NCBI GenBank assembly: GCA_937944075.1
Contig: CALDZZ010000111.1
Coordinates: 1-11,733, forward strand
Reading direction: 5' to 3'
From: an uncultured Rhizobiaceae group bacterium
GTDB taxonomy: Bacteria > Pseudomonadota > Alphaproteobacteria > Rhizobiales > Rhizobiaceae
DNA: 11,733 nt
Below are positions 6,872 through 11,733 of this stretch, one piece after another. Below the pieces are notes generated by a model. It saw only the letters and a list, made by a program, of their open reading frames with translations, did no database searches and was not told the DNA's origin. A program made the position numbers and the translations under genes. Every line of letters begins with the position of its first letter. Positions within the stretch are counted from its first letter, which is position 1.

Positions 6872-6905
6872 AAGCCCCTTCATGGAAAGCTGTATGGAGG
6901 GGCTT
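6872..6905 (-). terminator. Hairpin between the outer membrane protein gene and the methyltransferase gene
   Basis: Arms at 6872-6883 and 6894-6905 pair over 12 positions with one imperfect pair (T6880/G6897), around a 10-nt loop; the core is AAGCCCC with GGGGCTT. It begins 17 nt after the stop of the outer membrane protein gene and probably terminates or attenuates that transcript, although in the minus direction only a TTTATGCTATT tail follows. The last arm also contains AAGGGG, the only Shine-Dalgarno for the methyltransferase. On the plus strand GTAAGTTTTTT follows, but no plus-strand gene lies upstream. Confidence 0.6.
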
Positions 6906-6922
6906 GTAAGTTTTTTAGGAGA

Positions 6923-7666
6923 TTACAGTTTGAAACGGAAGCCGAAGTTGACGCCAACTGTATCGATATCATCCTCGATAACACCCGTAAGAGCTCCAGA
7001 GGGTGCAAGACGGGGTGTGTCAAAGTCAAATATTCTTGAGTAGCGACCTTCCACAAAGAAGTCTGTATTGTCACTGGCTGCAATGGATGCGCCAATGATG
7101 GCTTGGGCTGTAAAGTTTTCCTGATTTTCATCGAGTACGACGCCAGGTCCATAGATGGCATTTAGGTCAGAAAATGCGACGCCAATACCGCCACCAATGT
7201 ATGGAGTGATCAGGCCATTTCCGATATCGGGAAGATCTATCAGTGCGTTTACAAACAGATTAGTTGTCGAAAAGTCACCACCTACATTGATCTCGGCTGC
7301 AGGGCCGTTGCCCGAGAAGAAAATTTGATCGATATCATTTTCTGAATAGGACAACTCGATTTCAGCGCGCAGGTTCAAACCATTGCCAATGTCACCATAA
7401 TCATGGCCTATGGCGCCACCAATGGTAAAACCGTTATCAAATTCCAGTTCCACTGTTTGAGGGGCGCCGCCTACAAGGCCTGAAAGCTGCGTATCTTGAG
7501 CTAGGCTGAATCCTGCAAAACCAGATACATAAAATCTGGATGTGTCAAAGCTTTCAGGTGCAGGTGTCGTGTCCTGTTGTGTAATGGCATCTGCTGCAAA
7601 TGAGCTTGTTGTTGCCAACATGAAAGTACAGAAGCTTAAGGGCAGAATATTGGGGCTTTTGATCAT
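6923..7666 (-). CDS. Outer membrane beta-barrel protein (OmpA-like/OMP_b-brl type)
   Basis: This 247-residue protein carries a signal peptide (Lys3 followed by a hydrophobic stretch, cleavage after SSFA). The rest alternates polar and hydrophobic residues with aromatic and glycine-rich strands (FYVSGFAGFSLA, FTIGGAIGHDYG, LRAEIELSYSE, ITPYIGGGIGVAFS, FFVEGRYSRIF, VGVNFGFRFKL). That fits an eight-stranded porin-like or surface barrel of the OMP_b-brl/Omp25 type. It ends in Leu, not the usual terminal Phe, although FRF just before it keeps the last-strand pattern. ATG 7666 is chosen because AAGGA stands 8 nt upstream and the signal peptide begins there; the frame is open 22 codons further up, but that stretch is unlike a signal peptide. 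A specific function such as adhesion or envelope stability cannot be assigned. Confidence 0.87.
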   Translation of the reverse strand: MIKSPNILPLSFCTFMLATTSSFAADAITQQDTTPAPESFDTSRFYVSGFAGFSLAQDTQLSGLVGGAPQTVELEFDNGFTIGGAIGHDYGDIGNGLNLRAEIELSYSENDIDQIFFSGNGPAAEINVGGDFSTTNLFVNALIDLPDIGNGLITPYIGGGIGVAFSDLNAIYGPGVVLDENQENFTAQAIIGASIAASDNTDFFVEGRYSRIFDFDTPRLAPSGALTGVIEDDIDTVGVNFGFRFKL

Positions 7667-7789
7667 TGTAAGTTCCTTGGATAAATCGTTTTGATACGAT
7701 CCACGCCTAAGGAGATAATCAGTCACGAACAATCGAATTCATTGTGATGACGAAATGAATGAATAAAATCGTTACTGGATTGTTTATGT

Positions 7790-10156
7790 CTACAGCCCAT
7801 CATCAGGTTTTTGGGATGCGTTGGCTTCGGCCTCTTCATCAACCACGGACCTTGCGGCCGCCGAGATTGCCTGTTTTTGTTTGTCGGTAAGTGGTTCCAC
7901 AGGCTCTTCTGCCAAGCGTACGGTAACTTCCTTGTTTGCAAACTTGATGCCTTCACGCTCAAACAGGTGGCGTATGGCCGCATAAACGACTTTCCTTGTT
8001 ACAAATTGATCGCCGGGCTTGGTCATGAACTTTACGCGGATGATCATGGCGGAGTCTTCCATCTTGTAAACGCCCTGGGATTTAAGCGGTTGCAGGAAGA
8101 GGTGTCCGCATTCCTTGTGCTCAAGCAATTGCTGGCCAAGCTTTTTAATCAGTTTTCTAACCCGCTCGATATCCGTGTCATAGGTCAGACGCAACGGAAG
8201 TTTCATCATTACCCAGTCGCGGGAATAGTTGGTCAGCTGTTTAATCTCACCAAAGGGGATTGTATGCAACGGACCGTTGTGATGACGCAATTGAAATGAG
8301 CGCAGGGAGATTTTTTCAACTGTTCCTCGAATGTCTCCCAATTCGATATACTCACCCTTTCGGAAGGCGTCATCGAAGAGGAAGAATCCCCCTGAGAAAA
8401 TATCACGAATGAGCGCCTGAGACCCGAAACCTACTGCCAGGCCAATAACACCGGCACCAGCGAATAGTGGGGCGATGTCAACACCAGCATTTGAGAGAAT
8501 GATCATGAATGCCAGAACAATAATTGTTACGATGAATACATTTCTGACCAGTGGCAGAAGTGTTCCTATTCTGGATGCGCTTTGCCCGCCCATTTCACTG
8601 TCCCCGCTGTCTCCATCAGGGCTTTCTCCCACATCCTGTTCTGCCAGTTGATGGTCAATATAGATAATCACGGCGCGATACAGGAACCAGGCTACGAACA
8701 AAATCAGCAGGGTGTCGAGGAATTCAGTTACAGGATTTCCTGTCTGGTTAATGTTGACGTTCCATTTGCTCAATACCCAGCCAATGGCAAAGATGGTAAC
8801 CAGAATTCCTGCCGAGGTTTCAATAAGGGATTTGAAGATCGGCTTGAAGACAGGCATCGCCTCAAGGTTTCCGGATTTCATGACGCTATTGATGATCAGT
8901 TCTTCGTCGTCGTCATTATCGCTATCAGTCCTGTTTTCCATTGCAGCAACAAAAGCCGCTTTTTCTTCCTCGTATTTCTGTTTTGCCTGTTCGTGTGCAA
9001 GGGATACGCGTTCTTCAAAACGTCTTTGTCTTGCAACGTAATAGCGATCGATCAAAATCAGCAGTATCGAATAGATCGTGATTGCAAGGATAAGCGCTGT
9101 GATTGGCGACCCGATGATTGACAGTGAGTCCGGTATGTTGAGCAAGATGCGGTATGTGCTGATGACCCATGCAATAACCAGATAGCCAATCAGGATGGCA
9201 TAAGCCTGAGAAGCGAGTATGCGTCTCCAAATCGGCTTTCTGGAAGGCTCTCCCTTGCCCAGAATGATGGCTTCAAGGTGGTTTCTGTGTCTGTAGGCAA
9301 GAGTGCCAAACATGAGCGCTGATGCCAAAAGGCAGATTATTACGATGAGTTTCAGGGTGTCTGATGACAGGCCAATGAGAGCAAGCCAAACGAAGAAGGA
9401 GGATAACAATATCACGGTTAATGCAACACGACGCCATTGCCTCTGCATTACATCTGCGGCTTCATCGCTAAGGTTTATCATTCGATGAGAGGATGTGTCC
9501 GGAGCAATCACATTGAAAAGTATGACGTGCCTGAAAATACGATAGGCAATATAAGCGCCAATGATGACTCCAATTGTTGCACGAGTGGCCAAGTGTCCAG
9601 TATCAAAAATAATGGCAATCAAAATGGCGACCGTAGCCATTATCATGACATTGAACAGTATCAATGCTGCACGGAAAAGCAGGTACTGTATTTTCTCTGC
9701 CCTGTTTTTTGGGTCCGGTATGTAAAGCTTTTCAAAATAGCTCTTGTTCCAGTTGCGGACAAATCTGGCTGGCAATGAGCCGATAAGGATGCCGGCTAGT
9801 GCAATTAAAACAGCCCAAAACAGCCACATTAACGTGCCATCCGGGCTTAAGGCATGGAAGCGTGCATTGATAACCGAAAAAGCCTCTGGTGCCTTGTTGA
9901 TAATGCGTGCCAGTTCTGATCTTACCTTAAGGGCTTGTTCTGCCAGATTAGGCCCAGTCTGTATGGCTTCCTCTTTCTCACTCTCGGGTGAGATGACAAT
10001 CACATTCAGGCCTTTTTCCTTTGCGCTGTCTATCAGCTGCTCAAAGTCTGCAGGTGCAACCGGGCTTTCAGATTGCGCTGATGATATTGTTACGCTGGAA
10101 AAAGGCAGTGCAAATAATAAGAATAAAGTACATAAAAATTTCTTGGCAAAAAACAT
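7790..10156 (-). CDS. Large MscS-family mechanosensitive ion channel
   Basis: This 788-residue inner membrane protein should open under membrane tension and release solutes on hypo-osmotic shock. Residues 1-27 form a signal peptide (AKKFLCTLFLLFALPF, then small residues). They are followed by a periplasmic stretch of about 85 residues and then about ten membrane segments. The MscS core starts near residue 525: a pore-lining helix rich in Gly and Ala (FAGAGVIGLAVGFGSQ, Val575 in it), then IRDIFSGGFFLFDDAFRKGEYI and the beta domain (GTVEKISLRSFQLRHHNGPLHTIPFGEI). A C-terminal cytoplasmic domain and an acidic tail complete it. Two very acidic loops are present, DSDNDDDEEL in the middle and a Gly/Asp/Ser-rich one before the pore domain. 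The start at 10156 has a GTGGGG-type ribosome site 6 nt upstream and gives a clean signal peptide; an in-frame ATG at 10213 has none. It diverges from the antiporter gene, which is consistent with a shared role in ion balance. Confidence 0.92.
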   Translation of the reverse strand: MFFAKKFLCTLFLLFALPFSSVTISSAQSESPVAPADFEQLIDSAKEKGLNVIVISPESEKEEAIQTGPNLAEQALKVRSELARIINKAPEAFSVINARFHALSPDGTLMWLFWAVLIALAGILIGSLPARFVRNWNKSYFEKLYIPDPKNRAEKIQYLLFRAALILFNVMIMATVAILIAIIFDTGHLATRATIGVIIGAYIAYRIFRHVILFNVIAPDTSSHRMINLSDEAADVMQRQWRRVALTVILLSSFFVWLALIGLSSDTLKLIVIICLLASALMFGTLAYRHRNHLEAIILGKGEPSRKPIWRRILASQAYAILIGYLVIAWVISTYRILLNIPDSLSIIGSPITALILAITIYSILLILIDRYYVARQRRFEERVSLAHEQAKQKYEEEKAAFVAAMENRTDSDNDDDEELIINSVMKSGNLEAMPVFKPIFKSLIETSAGILVTIFAIGWVLSKWNVNINQTGNPVTEFLDTLLILFVAWFLYRAVIIYIDHQLAEQDVGESPDGDSGDSEMGGQSASRIGTLLPLVRNVFIVTIIVLAFMIILSNAGVDIAPLFAGAGVIGLAVGFGSQALIRDIFSGGFFLFDDAFRKGEYIELGDIRGTVEKISLRSFQLRHHNGPLHTIPFGEIKQLTNYSRDWVMMKLPLRLTYDTDIERVRKLIKKLGQQLLEHKECGHLFLQPLKSQGVYKMEDSAMIIRVKFMTKPGDQFVTRKVVYAAIRHLFEREGIKFANKEVTVRLAEEPVEPLTDKQKQAISAAARSVVDEEAEANASQKPDDGL

Positions 10157-10190
10157 AATCAACCCCACACAATCAATGCAAAGAGTAAAC

Positions 10191-10208
10191 ATCACATTTT
10201 GCGGTGAT
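10191..10208. promoter_or_regulatory. Possible operator: ATCAC-N8-GTGAT inverted repeat in the divergent promoter region
   Basis: ATCAC (10191-10195) and GTGAT (10204-10208) are inverted copies with 8 bp between them, lying between the divergent channel and antiporter genes. The arms are only 5 bp, so chance is possible; no regulator is suggested. No convincing -35/-10 pair was found for either gene in 10157-10283. Confidence 0.25.
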
Positions 10209-10283
10209 TGCAAGTCTTATGGGTTACATGAAGAGTGAATTCTGTGTTCTATTGTGAACAACGATTCTACAGTTGGACATATC

Positions 10284-11543
10284 ATGCTCTCAATCTTTGA
10301 AATTGCCTCTCTTCTTTTGGCGCTATCTGCTTTTTTTGGCTGGATAAATAATGTATTTTTCAGATTGCCGCATACGATAGGGCTTTTGATAATATCGCTT
10401 TTTGCATCCTTGTCCCTGTTACTGGCGCAAAAACTCTATCCAAGCCTTGGACTGACAACTACGTTTCAATCGATTATCGGCCAGATCGATTTTTATTCCA
10501 CAGTTATGGAAGGGATGCTGGCCTTTCTTCTCTTTGCCGGTGCCTTGCATGTGAACTTTGAGAAAATGGCAGATCAAAAATGGCCAATCCTGTTGATGGC
10601 CACTTTTGGTGTGGTGCTATCAACGTTCATTGTTGGAACCGGTTTCTGGTTACTCGCCAGTCTGTTTGGGGTTGAAATTCCCTATGCCTGGGCGCTGGTT
10701 TTTGGTGCCTTGATTTCGCCAACTGATCCGGTGGCTGTCTTGAGCCTTCTGAAATCAGTCAACATTCCGCAAACGCTTGAGGCAAAAATTGCTGGAGAAT
10801 CCCTTTTCAATGATGGCGTTGGAGTTGTGGTATTTACCATCGTTGTTGCAATCGCGGTGAGTAAGGGGCAGGGCGGTGTGGACCTTGTCCATGTTGCCGA
10901 GCTTTTCGTAGTTGAAGCCATCGGCGGTGCCGTGCTAGGATTTATCACTGGCTGGATTGCCTATCGCGCCATGGCACGCATGGATGAATATACGCTTGAA
11001 ATACTGATTTCACTTGGCATTGTTGCTGCGACTTATGCAATTGCGCTCAGGCTACATCTTTCAGGTCCTATTGCAGTTGTTGTTACCGGGCTGTTGCTTG
11101 GCAACAGGGGCAAGGTCGTGGGGATGAGTGATAAAACAGCAGAGCACTTGTTTTCGTTTTGGCATCTGATTGACGAAATACTGAACTCGGTTTTGTTCCT
11201 GCTGATTGGGCTGGAAATTCTGATCGTAGCCATTGATCCGTCATTTGGCTGGCTGGTTGTTCTGACCATTCCGCTGGTTTTGGCCGCACGATTTGCTGCG
11301 GTTTCACTCCCGATTCTTGCCCTGTCGCGGTTTCAGGCATTCACTCCTGGTTCAATACCGGTTCTTACATGGGGCGGCTTGCGTGGTGGTATTTCGGTTG
11401 CACTGGTGCTTTCGCTTCCCGATAATGAAAGCAAGCCATTATTGCTGACTGCAACCTTTGCTGTCGTTTTGTTCTCAGTGATTATTCAGGGGTTGTCTGT
11501 TAAGAAGGTTATTGCACGTACCGTGGACAAAAATCTTTTGTAG
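10284..11543 (+). CDS. CPA1-family Na+/H+ antiporter (NhaP-type)
   Basis: This 419-residue inner membrane protein probably exchanges cytoplasmic Na+ (or K+) for protons and supports pH and salt homeostasis. It has about twelve hydrophobic segments. Signature motifs are SPTDPVAVLSLL (145-156, with Asp148), GESLFNDGVGVVVF (171-184, with the Asn176-Asp177 pair typical of electroneutral CPA1 transporters), and GGLRGGISVAL near the end with the conserved Arg367. The C-terminal cytoplasmic tail is very short, so no TrkA-type regulatory domain is present. ATG 10284 is preferred because TTGGA lies about 8 nt upstream and the family N-terminus (LFEIA-like) begins there. The in-frame GTG at 10254 would add ten residues without a ribosome site. 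It diverges from the mechanosensitive channel gene. Cation selectivity (Na+, K+ or Li+) cannot be read from sequence. Confidence 0.93.
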   Translation: MLSIFEIASLLLALSAFFGWINNVFFRLPHTIGLLIISLFASLSLLLAQKLYPSLGLTTTFQSIIGQIDFYSTVMEGMLAFLLFAGALHVNFEKMADQKWPILLMATFGVVLSTFIVGTGFWLLASLFGVEIPYAWALVFGALISPTDPVAVLSLLKSVNIPQTLEAKIAGESLFNDGVGVVVFTIVVAIAVSKGQGGVDLVHVAELFVVEAIGGAVLGFITGWIAYRAMARMDEYTLEILISLGIVAATYAIALRLHLSGPIAVVVTGLLLGNRGKVVGMSDKTAEHLFSFWHLIDEILNSVLFLLIGLEILIVAIDPSFGWLVVLTIPLVLAARFAAVSLPILALSRFQAFTPGSIPVLTWGGLRGGISVALVLSLPDNESKPLLLTATFAVVLFSVIIQGLSVKKVIARTVDKNLL

Positions 11544-11589
11544 AAAAAGCATGCGACTTATATTCGTTTTTTCTTGGGAAGGTGAAGTG

Positions 11590-11641
11590 AAAAAAGCAGC
11601 TGGTTCAAACGTATATTTGGGCATAGGGCTGAACCAGCTGC
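11590..11641 (-). terminator. Intrinsic terminator on minus strand, 3' of the antiporter gene
   Basis: The perfect 12-bp inverted repeat (11596-11607 and 11630-11641) is followed by T6 in the minus-strand sense, so it should stop transcription entering from the right or from the small RNA promoter. It lies 52 bp past the antiporter stop. In the plus direction no T run follows, but the stem could still stabilise the antiporter mRNA 3' end. Confidence 0.7.
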
Positions 11642-11680
11642 ACATGAAGAGCAACGCTCTTCAATCAGATATCAGATTTA
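11590..11680 (-). ncRNA. Candidate small RNA of about 90 nt (minus strand)
   Basis: Read on the minus strand there is a -10 box TATAAT at 11692-11687, and transcription would begin near 11680. An 8-bp hairpin TGAAGAGC-AAC-type loop-GCTCTTCA (11645-11663) follows, and then a perfect 12-bp stem GCAGCTGGTTCA/TGAACCAGCTGC (11596-11607 with 11630-11641, 22-nt loop) ending in T6 (11595-11590). That is a full promoter, structured body and intrinsic terminator in about 100 bp, with no convincing open reading frame. It is convergent with the antiporter gene. It does not resemble 4.5S, 6S or tmRNA. Alternatively the structures are just the bidirectional end of the antiporter gene and of a minus-strand gene beyond the window. 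Confidence 0.45.
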
Positions 11681-11686
11681 TTATTC

Positions 11687-11715
11687 ATTATATCTAAGTA
11701 ATTGATTCTACAATA
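11687..11715 (-). promoter_or_regulatory. Putative promoter of the candidate small RNA
   Basis: On the minus strand a perfect -10 hexamer TATAAT (11687-11692) is preceded at 17 bp by TATTGT (11710-11715), a poor -35 match. The surrounding DNA is very AT-rich, so a chance TATAAT is a real possibility. Nothing else recognisable was seen between 11664 and 11733. Confidence 0.35.
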
Positions 11716-11733
11716 CTATAATATATCTATTTT

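Noticed and set aside
7685..7700. ATCGT-N6-ACGAT inverted repeat upstream of the outer membrane protein gene
   Set aside because: Arms are only 5 bp and no promoter element could be placed relative to it; too weak to call an operator.
8582..9121. Plus-strand 179-codon frame opposite the MscS gene
   Set aside because: Composition mirrors the hydrophobic minus-strand gene and no start signal is present; judged an antisense shadow.
11544..11733. Short protein gene in the right-hand tail
   Set aside because: Frames in this stretch either overlap the antiporter end or run through the terminator hairpin without a ribosome site; a small RNA explains the structure better.

Overview
The window looks like chromosomal DNA of a free-living alphaproteobacterium, probably of the Hyphomicrobiales type and possibly marine. 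The ketol-acid reductoisomerase reads like an alphaproteobacterial class I enzyme, and a TetR-ilvC pair, a long MscS-family channel with a signal peptide and an 8-stranded-type outer membrane protein fit that group. Base composition is moderate, clearly lower in GC than typical rhizobia. The organism assignment is inference from protein similarity in memory; no search was run.

Layout, left to right: (1) a minus-strand aldehyde dehydrogenase that runs off the left edge, preceded by a minus-strand GT87-like (DUF2029) polytopic membrane glycosyltransferase; (2) a divergent control region at 2599-2737 with a promoter on each strand and a perfect 14-bp palindrome, leading to a plus-strand tetR-ilvC pair closed by a strong terminator; (3) an AT-rich island at about 4490-5147 carrying one small secreted ricin-B-like protein on the minus strand, whose ribosome binding site lies inside a perfect 16-bp inverted repeat; (4) a plus-strand endonuclease/exonuclease/phosphatase-fold protein converging on a minus-strand methyltransferase; (5) a minus-strand outer membrane beta-barrel protein and, upstream of it, a large MscS-type mechanosensitive channel; (6) a divergent plus-strand CPA1 Na+/H+ antiporter; (7) a gene-poor AT-rich tail in which the minus strand shows a -10 box, a small hairpin and a strong hairpin plus T6, which together look like a small RNA gene of about 90 nt.

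Most genes are ordinary housekeeping or envelope functions: branched-chain amino acid synthesis, aldehyde oxidation, ion and osmotic homeostasis, and the outer membrane. No CRISPR array, tRNA, rRNA, transposase or phage gene was seen. The most interesting signals are in the non-coding DNA: the hairpin covering the lectin Shine-Dalgarno sequence, the candidate small RNA at the right edge, the palindromic operator placed to couple a TetR regulator to ilvC, and a second hairpin covering the Shine-Dalgarno sequence of the methyltransferase. None of these clearly amounts to a new multi-gene system.
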